A DNA stretch of 64,000 nucleotides from Fennellomyces sp. T-0311 (GCA_025266875.1 JALLLT010000028.1:372001-436000); one strand, 5' to 3'; positions 34,251 to 46,190 are shown, numbered from the stretch's first letter. Notes: generated from the sequence alone by a model not told the origin. Numbers and translations are program-made.

Positions 34251-37200
34251 CAGCTTTTTCGATACCCCTTTTTTTTCACTTATTCGTCCTTTTCATGTAC
34301 ATATATAATGTCTTTTCTCCTTTTACAGAAAAAAAGTTTTCAATATGATATTGAACAATATAATTATCCAGGGCGATAATTGTGACCTCACATGGCCCTA
34401 TCCCCCTGGTGTATCTACCATTGCAGTTTGAAACACAATATCCCCTTTTTTACATATTAGCGCGAAATATTCCAATCACGCAAAAATCATAAACTTTATC
34501 GCCTTTGACGACACACACAAATGCTTAGACTATATACGAAAAGAAAAGTTTGCATTGCATTGTGCAGATGATGATGTGTATACACACGATCTGTATACTT
34601 GCCCTCTCTCTCTCTCTCCATTTCTATCGTTCCCGGGTTTACGGTTATCCCCTTTTACGCAAGATGATGAAGACGTGCAGTTTAGCGTGATAATTCTCTC
34701 TTTGGTTATACAATGCCCTTTCTTATTCTCCTTATTGCCAATTTATGCTTACCATCATCCTTGTCTTTTTTTTCTGATTGAAAAACTGTTATTTCTGCAT
34801 TTCGTAAGCTTAGTCGATTGCAAGGTGGACGGAACAACCAAATCAAGTACACTATCTTTCCAAAGCAGGAGTATAAAAGCTGTCATGTTCGATTTGTTAT
34901 CCTCACTCGTTTATGTGGCGCGTTAAATTAATCTAAAAAAACTTCCTCCTTATTAATCGCATTTCGGTCCATAATAGGATATATATTTCAGACGTATGCC
35001 ATCTTGATCGCTGTCCTTCGCATCGAGATACGCTGGATGCATACTGCGGATTGTATGCCACCGCATAAGATAGTTCCACTTGTGTTTGATGTGAGAGGTA
35101 AAGACTGTTAAATATATCAGCATGCATGCAAGATTTAATTTATTGTTGCTTCTTTTTATCAGCAGCAAAAAACCACAGTGTCCGCTATTGGCATCTACTC
35201 CCAAACGGCAATTTATTGTTATCTACATATATCAAGTGCGAGTATACTCGACGTCCTAGAAAATGACATTCAGACGGGCCTTCTCCTACATAGCGCTTGA
35301 TTATTGGGGGGGGGTTGGAGGTTACCTATACATATGCGTATAAAACCTTAAGCTCGCGATGGAGAGATAGAAATGATAAGGATATCGATTTGTAAAGCTG
35401 TTTCACCGCTATGCATAATATTTAGCTACCGACTTGTCCCAATGGAAACTGCTCTGGTCAAGCCAATACATAAGGCACAGTTACAGTAAGATTTTATTCC
35501 TGAGGTTATGTTTTATATGCGCAGCTTTATGATCTGCCCCGTCTGAGATGATGTAATATTGATAGCGAAACCAGGGGTGAAAGTTGCATCATATTTCAGC
35601 GGAAAGCTGATGTTTTACGAAAGCCATTATTTTAAAACTCGAGGACACACACGCCATTCTGACTTAATGTCAGAGCCTGATGGCCTACAAAACAGCTGTG
35701 CATATCAATAAATTAGGCTTCTGTATATTCAAAAGTTGCTCAAACATGTGGTGTCTTTCAGACTTTTTGGAGGCGCGGATGAACATTAGTGTTTGATTGG
35801 ACTATCAAGCGTATCACGGCAACACTAGCCGTAAGCCGTACGCTCTATATATGTATAACCAGCGTCGTGAGTATGTATCTTAATGAAAAGAGAATCCATC
35901 GATCAGAGCGGATCGTGCTTTGATCGTCCTGTCAGTGTTGGTTCATACTATCCTAGCAAAATGGAATCTCCTGTCAAGCGTTGTATTATTCATTTTCGCA
36001 AAGGGATTCAAAACTTAAGAAAACATAACCCCCCTCTCTCTCTCTTGTTGCAGCACTTGTAAGGGAGAGCAAGATACAACTGTTGACAGGCACTTTTTTT
36101 TTACAATAGTCAACCGATCCAATACTGGTTAGTTAGTTTTAATTTCAACTGCCTTCATGTACCCTTTGACGCCAATCATAGACTATGCTCAAAGCATTCT
36201 TTAAAAAGTTCGAAGCAGTAACGGGGAAAAGGGGGAATGTACGCCCATGTCGATGCATGCATGACAGGCCATTATGTTTCAAAGACGGCCAGGAATTAAG
36301 AAAGATGTTGTATATGCGCGCTAGCACACATTCTCTTCAGTGTGACGAACTGTAGTCATCAGGTTATGTACATCCAAACCTTGATCCTATATATACCGCT
36401 ATGTCAAGCTAAAGTTCCTGCCTAGCATTCATTTTTTCTGCTTTAATTCACATTCAATTTTGGCAGTATTCTAGTTCAGAAGTTATTATTTATTTCACAG
36501 AGTTATTAAGACCTGCTCCTATGGCAGTATTCGATGCTTATGCTGTACGAAATATTTGTTCGTCTCGTGGGGTGCCTATACCATTTTCAGTCTAGTCGCT
36601 TAACACACGACACAGTAAGATGAGGGAAATGTTGTTCAGGAAGGGCGAACGATCGACGGATAGACCATGCAGGTCTTGATCTATTCAATGTTCTTATCGT
36701 AATATCGATGCTTTTCCCTCAAGGTACCCCGTAAATGCACATTACTCTTTGTCTGTTTCTTATTTTACATTAAGCTGAGTTGCTCAGCAATCGATCGCCA
36801 CAAGCCAACAAGCAAAATATCATCTGTATAGATAGTTTCGGTAGCCCCTTATGCACCGGCTCTTCCAAATATTTGGGTCCCGCTTTTCATGAATCTTCGT
36901 GCACGGAAAAATGTCGCAAGTATTGTTTGCTACGCTCCTACTGCATGCTCTGTTGATCCGTGCTTTTCAAATAAACTTTTTGGCGACGCGCGAACTTTTG
37001 TTGCAGGTTGGTCGACACCTCCGGTCGGGATAACTTACCGCCAGTGCATCTGTTGATCTCTTACACGTCCTTCCCGTAGATTGTGATGTTTTAAGGTATC
37101 ATCATCAGAAATTGCGTGGCTACTAGACCGCTCGGTCCTACGAAACTCTGATCTAGCTTTCATAAATAAGATTGAAAGGCAATTGAGTCACTTTGAGCTT

Positions 37201-37414
37201 GACTCAACAAGTAACCTAGGCAACAACTTCTGTTGTTAGTGTTTGATCTGATTATTTCTTATCCAAGAAATAACACGCACTGTTGGGCTAATTGAACTTT
37301 TGGTTCGTGGTTAAAGATACCTTCACTTGGTCTTGTGATCTTTTGTGCGATTTTCAACATAAATATTCTCTTGCTTCGAAGAGTAGTAGTGGCGCGTTTT
37401 AACTTTTTTTTTTC
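34251..37414. other. Gene-free AT-rich block
   Basis: About 3.2 kb between Rho-GEF copy 1 and the second F-box ruin. It contains CT dinucleotide tracts at about 34603-34619 and 36033-36045 and a run of nine or ten G at about 35306. Frames are short and show no family; a 123-residue frame at 34555-34926 starts in the CT tract and looks spurious. Confidence 0.4.
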
Positions 37415-38905
37415 ATGAATCAGCCCAGATTCACCACATCCCCATCTCGCAAGGCCAGTCCAACAATTGACATTGCTCCTCCTGATAATTGTCAGAAAAC
37501 CACTCGTGTCAATGATCTCCATGTTGACATTTTGACGTCCAGCCCATACGATGTTTTATGCAACACTGTCCGTTTTCTGAATTTGGAAACGATAACGACA
37601 TGCAACGCTTGGCGCGAGCTACTACTTGGATGACCTGGTCCATGGTTCACCATTGATATATTATCATTACCATTGGTCAAGCTACTCACCAACGTGTCCC
37701 AGCATGTCGAGCGGAAAGCGATCGTACCTGAAGACACGGAGGTCAAAGGTATCCGGCTTTTAACGCTATACAACTTGTGACGTTTGGAGTCATTGACACC
37801 TACGGGACCACGTGCGTTGTTAACATTGTTTCTGGCCGTCGCCAAGCTAAATACGTATGTACAGAGGAGTTTCCAGTTTTTAGAGAGTACGGAAATGGCA
37901 GAGAAAATCCATTGTACACTCCATTTTACTGTATTGAAAATCGTTACAAGAGCTTGTTGTTCGCGATGAGAAGGCCGGTTTTGCCCTTGCTTTAATCTTA
38001 GCCAGATGCCCCAATATTGGTTCCACTTTCCTCACTGTGTTCCACATTTACCACTTTGCCCGCGTACCACACACAAAATTACTGGCCAGTATTGAACTTT
38101 GCACGGTTAGTTCGATATATGCGTTGATTCACGTGGAGCTGTTGCTCAAGTCTGCGCCAAGTATACGTCATTTGAACCTCAACTTTAATAACAAGGAGCA
38201 AATCGATATCTTGCCTACTATTACTGAACAGCGTTGTCCTCGTTTGATCACCGTCGTTATCAACCGGCAAGCGTTCCGCCAAGTGTACGATGTTCCACCC
38301 AGCGTCAGCAAAGAAAGCGATTTTGATGGACTGTAACATCTGATACTACTTCCTGTACTTACAGCGGAACCGTTGCGTGCATGTCTGGGAAAAGAGCAGC
38401 AACGCATTGCAAACTATGTGTCTTTTGCCTTACGATTGCCCTATATCTGACTGGAGACTCTTCACTTCGATCGTCTTCACAAGCTGACTTGCCTACGTAT
38501 CCTTGACGACGACACGTCATTAACATTTCTGCATCATCATCATCTTCTAATGCTACGCTGTTATCCCGCACTGGATACTTTGGTGTTAGAGACCCTCCTT
38601 CTACCGTTTCAACGATGATGTGGTTCGTGAAATTTCAGCTGCCACGACGGAAATCCGTGGATTATCATGTTTGCAACTGAGCTTTTTTTTAACTTAAAGA
38701 GCAAGCAGTCATTCAACTCCTTCCGTCATATGCATCAAAGCGGTCGCTGAAGGTGTTTTGTATCAGAAGTTATCAAGGATTGTCAATGAACGTGCTACGC
38801 CACATTGCTCAAGTAGAATCATTGGAAGCTCTGTCTCTTAGTCTCTGAGATTACATTGGGACGGAACTTGACGTTTTGGAACTCACACAGCCTGTTTATA
38901 CTTAG
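37415..38905 (+). pseudogene. Ruined F-box/leucine-rich-repeat gene with transition-type stops
   Basis: ATG 37415 begins MNQPRFTTSPSRKASP and leads to an F-box-like stretch, LTSSPYDVLCNTVRFLNLET, then WRELLLG followed by TGA (37631) where the sequence continues PGPWFTIDIL. The same frame goes on with TGA at about 37778 and 37967, then shifts to a frame reading FALALILARCPNIGSTFLTV and SAPSIRHLNLNFNNKEQIDI, with TAA at about 38334 between two leucine-rich segments (DGL stop HLILLPVL), TGA at about 38449 (PYI stop LETLHFDR) and more LRR text to about 38905. Leucine spacing on both sides of each stop shows one former protein. It would have been an SCF substrate adaptor. It sits inside the region enclosed by the two Rho-GEF genes. 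Confidence 0.75.
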
Positions 38906-40104
38906 AAGATGGAACTATGTAACGTCCAAGTACTTGATATATTACAAAGTTTCGATACCTACTGTAACGATCTCCAGATTTGATAGTAAATAGCGTGACA
39001 TAGTCATTTATACAATAAAGTTTAAGATAGTATCGTCGCTGTGCAGCTAACTTTCATTAAGGTTGCACATACGTATGTACACGTGCGCTCCTGGATAATC
39101 CTAGTGCGTACTGTCCATATCGAGCGTGATTCTTATACCCAATTCTGTTGTCAGATGTAAGCACGGTCGCACGTGACATTTTTGTAGATATATGGTGAGG
39201 ATGATCATGCATTGTTCACAACATTCGGTTAATATGCATGCACCTTACGTTTAAAGACATATAACTTACTTGGCATACTTTAGTACATTATGTCCGCGCT
39301 TGGAATTCTTCACCAACAAAACAATATGTCCTATCATATGACTTCAGGGGATCATCGACCTCCATGCATATCAGTTGCACAGATAAATTCAAGAGTGATA
39401 GACCGTCAAAGTAACCTTCCTCATATAATATATCAGTAGATAATCTTTACATATCGGTCCAGCAGTCGTCAATAACGCTCCTAGATTCCAGGATAAAGCA
39501 TTAAGATCAATGGTCAGATTAATTATGCATGAAGATCATAGATACGTACCAAGTTTTATTTTTTAATACACAGTTTAAAGTAGACCAGCTGATCTACTGA
39601 AAGTGAAACATTGCGGTGGTCGCGGTACAGTATAGAATAGATACAGTTTACTGATTTTCCACGCATGCAGCTTCTCACTGCTTGGATTTGTGGAAGAATC
39701 CTGCGTTTACCAAGGTCTGAACTCCAGCTAGACTAGTAGTACGCCAGCATAAATAGCGTTAATCACTTGCATGATGCAGCGGAGACCATGTAGAACAGAC
39801 TACTTAGTTACTAGCTTAACCGATGGACGGAGATGTGCTTAAAGTTATTCTAGACGCAGTTTATCTTGCAGGACAGTACATTATTTGGGAAGAAAGAATG
39901 TTCCAATGAATCACCAATCTTCAGGCTCTTTACAGCGTGCTATTGACAGCATTTCCAAACGGACCGAGGTAAGGTAACACAAAGCAATGCATTGTCACGT
40001 CGCCCTGCAGCAGTGACGGGGAAGGGCCTGGGTCACCCTTATATGTTATTCCAGATGATATATGGTATGGGTAAATGATAGTATTATGTACAGGTATGCG
40101 TATG
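38906..40104. other. Gene-free AT-rich block
   Basis: About 1.2 kb after the F-box ruin and before the 3' end of Rho-GEF copy 2. Stops are dense in all frames. No repeat, RNA gene or protein segment recognised. Confidence 0.4.
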
Positions 40105-41306
40105 CTAAGGTAGTTTTTGGGTGTGATCCATGGCCGCAGCGAGGCCTTTGAGCATTTTTAATGCTTTGTCGAGATTATTATCGGAGCGCTGTGGGTAATG
40201 CTTCATGAGATCTACATAAAACTTAGCATCTATAAAAAGAGCAAAAAGAGAGGGCCATCCGTACCTTTGATAAGTAGACAGTAACGGGGGATACGTTGGA
40301 ACGGGGCAATCAAGTAATCAGCAAAGCCCATACGGTTCGTGTCCCGTCGTCTGAGTCCGTCCTGCTCAATCTTTAGAAACACGGCGTTTGTTGCACAAAC
40401 ACGTCGGATGGCCTTGATATTTGCTTCGTAATGGACCGCGTATTTCAGAAATACGACCATGTCCTGCTCCAAATCGATAAACAATTTGGCGACATTGCCT
40501 TGGCGCACGCCCTGCATGATTCTGTTTGAAAATGCCAAGAGAGCGTCCAAATGGGCAAATAATAGGGAGGCGTGCTTGGTCTTGGTCATCATGGGGAGCA
40601 TGTAGCGGGTCTGGATCAATACGAGGAGTCGGTTGTAGGATTGTTCGGTGTGATAAAGTTCGCGGATAATGTGCCGGCACAGCGCTGCGTCTTGTTGGCT
40701 TGTAAAACGTTCTGAATTAAGTTTGGCACTTGTGTCACGCCAGACTGAGATCGCTTCTGCTTCTTTTTTTTGGGTCGTTTTCGCGCGAGGTCTGAGTTCC
40801 CACTTGCGTTGTTGTTGATCGGGGAGCACGGTACTGCACGATGGCATTGGCATGACAGCATGTTCATCTTGTGGCGTTGGTAATGATGACACACTTGACG
40901 ACCGCGTCGAAACGTCGTCCACGCTACTCAATGACGATAGCGTGCTGTTGCTTTCGACACGCACTATCACGTCGGCACTTTGGCGTCGCCACGGTGGCAG
41001 TTCATCTTGGTTGGTGGTGGTGGTGGGCGTGTATTGAGACACGGGTCGTCGTAGTAGCATTCGAGGGGCATGCTGTGCATACAGTGACAGTCTCTTTGCT
41101 TTGTTCTCGGGTTTCGGCGGTCGTGGTGCCGGCGGTGGTTTGGTGCTGTTGGTTGGTCGACGCTTGGATACGGATGCAATCAACGTCAGCTTCAAGCGAT
41201 TTGTTATTGATTGCGAAGGTTGTGGCGTTGGTGGTGGGCGTCCGGATTGTTGCTGCTGCTGATTGGCTTTGCGGGCCAATATCGAAGACGAAGCATTCAA
41301 TGCCAT
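40105..41306 (-). CDS. Rho guanine-nucleotide exchange factor, DH domain only (copy 2)
   Basis: Two exons, 41306-40265 and 40229-40105, closing to 388 residues. The intron is only 35 nt (GTACGG to TATAG). Without it the frame stops 12 codons later and loses the last DH helix; with it the C-terminus reads DAKFYVDLMKHYPQRSDNN, then ALKMLKGLAAAMDHTQKLP, matching copy 1. N-terminal disordered part: MALNASSSILARKANQ, a short Gln run, RLKLTLIASVSKRRP and PPWRRQS, all paralleled in copy 1. DH domain: ELYHTEQSYNRLLVLIQTRY, DMVVFLKYAVHYEANIKAI, APFQRIPRYCLLIK. No PH domain. Copy 1's first intron is absent here. The start is set by alignment with copy 1; the frame is open 64 codons further upstream, but that part lacks any counterpart. 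Convergent with copy 1. Confidence 0.86.
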
Positions 41307-42547
41307 GTCATTTGTGAAAATAAAGAGAGAGGAAAGAAGAGAAGAAAAGAGAAAGAGTGGTGGGTGCCCAGTGCTTACTTTTATCAGCACCCGGGAACGT
41401 GGTGGTACAGCGTAAATAGCACCATTTACTTTCAACATGTCAAATAATTGCACGGTTCTCGACCAGCAGTAGCCGATGGGCGTTTTTTTGCATTGCATCT
41501 GTGAAGTGTGCCCGGCAACAACTAAAAATAATGAAGTGGCGGTTACATCATCCTTTCATTTAATGTAATTTCAGCCTGCAGTTCCGTGATAACCTCAGCC
41601 CCCCCCCTCCTTTTTCGCTGATGTGCGTTCTTTTGTATGTAAATTGCAGTATTTATTGCCCAATGTACCCATTCATCCACTACGCACGGCCCTTTGGCAC
41701 GTTTTGGAAATTCCCATGCCGTCTTCCGACAAAGTTGATGTGGGACACTCTGTTGCCATATATACGTGTTTGCCCTTCACATGGCTGTGCTGATCATGCT
41801 CTTTTTAGGCCGCTGCCGTGACAGATATGTAGTACCTCGGGGAGTACACAGTGCTGCGCAAACGGCAGTGCAAGAAAAGGGGTATCGCCAACATGCATGT
41901 CTGTCAGCTCTTTCTTTTTTTGTCGCTCCACCGCAGAATTATGGCTTGTGTACATTCTCCTGCAAACGAATGGCAAAGAAAAAGCAAAATATTTTGTTGA
42001 TTTGGCGCGTAAACCTGGAAAGGGTGTGCAGGGACACGGATGGCTTTACCGATTTCAATATCTTTCGGACCCGAACCACTGTTGTACCCCCAAAGTGCGC
42101 GCTGGCAAAGAGGCAGAGCCATTCGGTATCCTTGCCACGTCGATGCTTTCGCAGCGTGTCTTGGCAGCAGCTATCTACGGTTGTGCTAGCCCATTGCAAA
42201 GACACACGCCTCTCCTTGGCATACTGCCCGGTCCCGCTGAATTGGAAACAGCGAATTGATCGGTGTTATTGTTTTTCTAACGACTGCTACTGTTAATCAC
42301 TAGCCCAAAAGGTTAAACTGCTGCATCGGGCACATGCAGCTAATGCAGGAACCCACGCTAACAGGGGGGCCAGATGGGATCAGGAGCGATGCGAGAGACT
42401 TCTTTATTGAAACGTGAAAAGCAGGGGCAGAGAGAAGATGCTAGGAAATGCAAAGAAATAGATTAAAGCTACAGTAGCGAAGTATATAAAGAGAAGGAGA
42501 GAGAGCTTTGTACAAAAGGTATTTGGTGGTGGGTTTATACATGCAAG
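41307..42547. other. Intergenic, upstream of Rho-GEF 2 and downstream of BRF1
   Basis: A purine-rich stretch at about 41315-41362 (CT-rich on the minus strand) directly precedes the Rho-GEF 2 start and is its probable core promoter. Several overlapping 60-176 codon frames on both strands (41620-42300) have no resemblance to known families and overlap each other, so none is called. A C-run lies at about 41600. Confidence 0.45.
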
Positions 42548-44960
42548 TTAATCGTCGTCGTAATCGTAATAGTCGTCATCTGCTTCCATTTCAGTCCAAC
42601 CCATTCGCCGTCGACCTTCTAACATCATACGCTCGTCGTCCGCCATATCATCGAGCTCCATGTCCTCGTCATCATCGTCCTCGTCGGCTTCGTCGTCGTC
42701 TTTTGCAGGCACATTCTCCTTGCCAGGATCATCGGACGTCTTTTGCTTTTTGCTTGATGGCGTATCGCCCGACTCTTCTACAACTTCGTATCCCGCGTAA
42801 CCGATCGAGTCCTCGCTGACACCTGCTTGTCTCATTACTTCCTTGAACTTGTCCATCTCCTTCATCTTTTCAATGTTTTCCGGAGACTCGAACATGCCAT
42901 CGAACACGGCCTGGTTGATTTTCTTGGAGAATTTTTTGGACGTCAAGAGTTGTTTTGCAGCTTCGGTGGGTGTGGATGCAGGTGCGAACTTGCGCTTCTT
43001 AGAGCCTTTCTATAACGGGCGTGAGTAACACATAGCAGCGATAAAAAAAGGGACCTATTTATAACGTACGCCTTTTCTGACAAAGATACCGTTTCGCTTG
43101 TCCATCTCGATCTTCATCATTCTGGCCTTCATTTCTTCGAGATAGTCCTTGTTTGCGTTGTACCAGATCGTCGTTTTCACCTTGACTTCTTGCGGAGTAA
43201 GGATCATGGCTTCGATTTCTTCATCATCCACATCAGACAGGTTGGTGTCGTCTGCCTCCGCTTGTTTGGCTGCTTCTATGGCTGCATTTTCTTTTTCTGC
43301 ACAACGTTGGGTTTAGCGCAGCATCCTCTGGTCTAGCAAAGAGCGCCTTACCATATGCTTCCGACTCTTTAAGGAACGAGCTGTCGTGCATCCACTCATC
43401 CATCTCGTCTGCCAGTTTTTTGGCTTCGTGCTCGAAACTTGAATTGGCAACACCGGGTTGCGCATCGCCCCCGTTGACTAGTGTGGATTGTGTGCCTTCC
43501 CGGTTGACCAACGTGGATTGTGTATCATCTCTGATGCCCATTGTGGACTGGGTATCTTCAGGCGAAAGCGCATTGGCTGCTGGAGTAGATGCAATGCTCT
43601 TATCATCGTATGAAATCACCGTCTGGCCACCTGGACTTGCGGCGACCACAGTGGGACGTCGTCGTGATACCACAGAGTCGAGATCCGAATCGATCTGGTA
43701 CTGTTCGTCGTCGTTGCCATCTTCTTCCTCATCAAAAGCAAGCTCGTCCCCGTCGTCTGGTCCTTTTTCGGCACGTTTCTTTGCTGCTTCCAGTTCTTTT
43801 CGTGCTTTGCTGAATGCGGGTGGATCTGCTTCGTTCTCGAGCCAAAGGTTACGGAAATCGCGCACTGACAAATTGGCCGATTCAGTTTGCTTAAACTCCT
43901 TTAATCTACCAGCATGTAAACGTGTTAATCATTGCCATATATATATATATAACAGAAAAATGGTGTAGCTTGCCTCGAGTGAATCGTGATTTCTGCTACT
44001 TTAACGATATAGATCATTTCTTTGGTTGTTCTTCGAAATCCGTTCATGCGTGCGGCCATCAAAAGACAGGCACCACAGATACCTGCTGGGCGACGACCAG
44101 TTCTGATCCAGTCGCGGTCCATGCGCTGGACAAGTCTCACGGCATCGTGGGCAACGCGCTGAGTGAATTCGCCAAAATCGAGTGCGGCCGCAAAGCGTGA
44201 AATGTAAATGGACGGATCGATCAGCGGCAGTTTGAGGTTCAAGGTGCGTACAAGTTTGAGGAAGGTCGAACCAAGGACGAATACGTTGGCCTGTCAACAA
44301 ATGAGCATTTTGCGTCGCTAAGAAACAACAAGACAACATACTTGCAGAAGGTCAGAAAAGTCAATCAGCATATGAGAGCTCTTTTCCGTTCGACACACGA
44401 TGTAAAGACACACGGCCGCCACATGCTCGGATTTGCGACCACGGGTGAATCGATTGATGACGGCAAGGTTGTAATATCGTTGTGCTGCCTCTCGATAACG
44501 CTCAGGGAGATGCAACGCATACGCCAATCGCGCAATCTTGTGCCGGCCTGTAGATTACAGGTTAGACGATAAAGTTTATATTCATGCGACCCAAGCGACT
44601 TGCCATTGTCCATAGCCTGTTCCTGGCCCTCTTTTCCCCGCCCACGACCAAACGGGCCGCCACCAGAGATACGTCCTATGGTTGTGCGCGTTAGAATGTT
44701 CTCAGCGGTAACGGTATCAAGGTGAATTACCGGAATCACCAGCAAATGAACCAGAGAGTACAGTCTTGCCACCGCTGATTTCTTGGAATGTAATTTCTGA
44801 GACAATGGTGTTCTCTTCCAACACCTGTATTTTTGTCGTTGGTAATCGTGCATTCGGTTGCCCTTTGCTAGTTCATTCTAACCTCGCCACATCCCACACA
44901 GACAATGGTGCCTGAGGGGCCATCAGTTTCTGTTTTGGTCGATCCGCAACGACAGCGCAT
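42548..44960 (-). CDS. BRF1: TFIIIB subunit BRF1 (TFIIB-related factor)
   Basis: RNA polymerase III initiation factor. Exons: 44960-44883, 44824-44731, 44675 to about 44602, 44547-44342, 44290-43974, 43905-43352, 43296-43070 and 43009-42548; roughly 670 residues. A zinc ribbon (CRCG, then CVGCG) opens the protein. VLEENTIVSEITFQEISGG and a Gly-rich linker follow, then two cyclin repeats: LAYALHLPERYREAAQRYYN, VAAVCLYIVCRTEKSSHMLI, RRPAGICGACLLMAARMNGF. Brf1 homology block II is present as NLSDVDDEEIEAMILTPQEV with YNANKDYLEEM. The C-terminus is strongly acidic. Intron 5 has a GC donor (GCAAGC). The exon 3/4 junction does not close: both available GT donors leave two bases, whereas the acceptor at 44548 needs one, so that boundary is unresolved. 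ATG 44960 gives MRCRCG directly before the ribbon. Next gene upstream is the MADS gene. Confidence 0.9.
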
Positions 44961-45168
44961 TGCATAAACTTAAAGAGATAGTCTCGCAGCTTTTTTTTTC
45001 TAGGCAATCAAAAAAGTAGAAAGGTGCGGGCCGGAGAAGGAGTCACAGCGAGTCCGGGCCCGAAAATTGCACACAGGATTGGAGGGAATGAGCTTATATT
45101 AGAAGAGAGAGAGAAAGAAAGGGGAGGCGAGAGAGGGGTAAAGACAACGGATACAAATATGGGAAGTA

Positions 45169-45920
45169 TTATCTTGGGATGGATCCTCCTGATTCAGATT
45201 GTTGTTGCTGGAGATAGGCCGGGTAACCAAAGGACGAGGTCGACGAAGAGGACGATGGAGGAGGAGGAGCGGCGGCGGCCATTCCACCGTAAGCCTAATT
45301 CATCTCTATCTTTTTACATGTTTCTCTGTCTAATGACACCGCTGTCCGTTTTCCTGTCAACTTACCCGAGTGTTTTCCTTCTGCATGCGCGACATGGACG
45401 TGGCGGGGTCGGCTGAACCGTCGAGAGCGTCGGGTGCGTTCAAACACGACTGTATGAGGTTCTTGCCTTCAGGCTTCGTGACCAGGGGCTGCAGTTTGGG
45501 TGTTGTGAACGTGTACACCAAACCCGTTTCAGAGACCACCAGCAACAGCACTTGTGTGCCCGTCAGCGTACTTAATTCGTAGGCCTTTGTATTTGTTGGT
45601 GTTGATAACAGGTTTTGCCCACGCCAAAAAAAAGAAACGCACCTTACCTTCTTCATGATGCCGGCTTTGCGTTTTGAAAAGGTGATGTGTCGCCGAGACT
45701 TGTCTTCGATGTATTCGATTTTGATTTTACGTCGCCCGCTGCGCTTATTACCCGGCTTGCTCTGATCGTCGTCCGAGTCGTCTTCGATGTCTTCTTTGTC
45801 GTTGGGAGCAACTGCAGCGGCGGCGGCGGCTGCGGCGGCTGCCTGCTGCTGATGTTGCTGCTGCTGGGCAAGCAGGAAGGCCTGCTGCTGAGGCTGGTAG
45901 TAGTTGGAGGGCTGCTGCAT
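45169..45920 (-). CDS. SRF/MCM1-type MADS-box transcription factor
   Basis: Three exons, 45920-45648, 45584-45366 and 45294-45169, all phase 0, giving 205 residues. The N-terminus is low complexity (Gln-rich, then ten consecutive Ala, then an acidic patch). The MADS domain starts near residue 62: RRKIKIEYIEDKSRRHITFS, then KRKAGIMKK, and after the splice AYELSTLTGTQVLLLVVSE and VYTFTTPKLQPLV. This is the SRF/Mcm1 subclass, which binds CArG-like sites as a dimer and recruits partner regulators. The C-terminal tail is Ala/Pro/Ser-rich. The first intron (63 nt) is a multiple of three without a stop and splits the MADS domain, so intron retention would insert 21 residues between the DNA-contact helix and the next part of the helix. 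Lies between BRF1 and SKN7, all on the minus strand. Confidence 0.92.
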
Positions 45921-46190
45921 GATTTAAACCAGTTGGCCTAAGCGCTTATCAATTTGGGCAAGAAGTAAAAAAAAAAAGATGGGCGGGCTTCTTGATTTGG
46001 TTTTTTTGCAGTTACTTTGTAAAGAAATAGGGAGCCAAAGAGTATAAAAGGGGGGTGAACGAAAGAAGAGAGAGAGAGCGAAAAGAGGGAATGAGGGAAA
46101 CTCGGAAGTTGAAAAAAACAAGGGAGATTTTTCTCATGCTTTGTTGGTGGCACAAGCGAAAACGTGATTCCAGTCGTTCCATATTTTTCC

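Noticed and set aside
36033..36045. CT repeat as part of a CRISPR-like or tandem array
   Set aside because: It is a simple dinucleotide microsatellite with no spacer structure; CRISPR arrays are not expected in fungal nuclear DNA.
37415..38905. Reassigned TGA (Trp) codons as an explanation for stops in the F-box ruin
   Set aside because: TGA is used as a normal terminator in intact genes of this window (for example zinc regulator A at 18343) and the ruin also has frameshifts and a TAA.
41307..41498. N-terminal extension of Rho-GEF 2 (64 extra codons starting MQCKKTPIGYC)
   Set aside because: Open in frame but without counterpart in copy 1; it covers the purine-rich promoter-like stretch. 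ATG 41306 aligns with the start of copy 1.
41620..42296. Several overlapping 60-176 codon frames on both strands upstream of Rho-GEF 2
   Set aside because: They overlap each other in different frames, none resembles a family, and the region is better explained as promoter of Rho-GEF 2 and 3' flank of BRF1.
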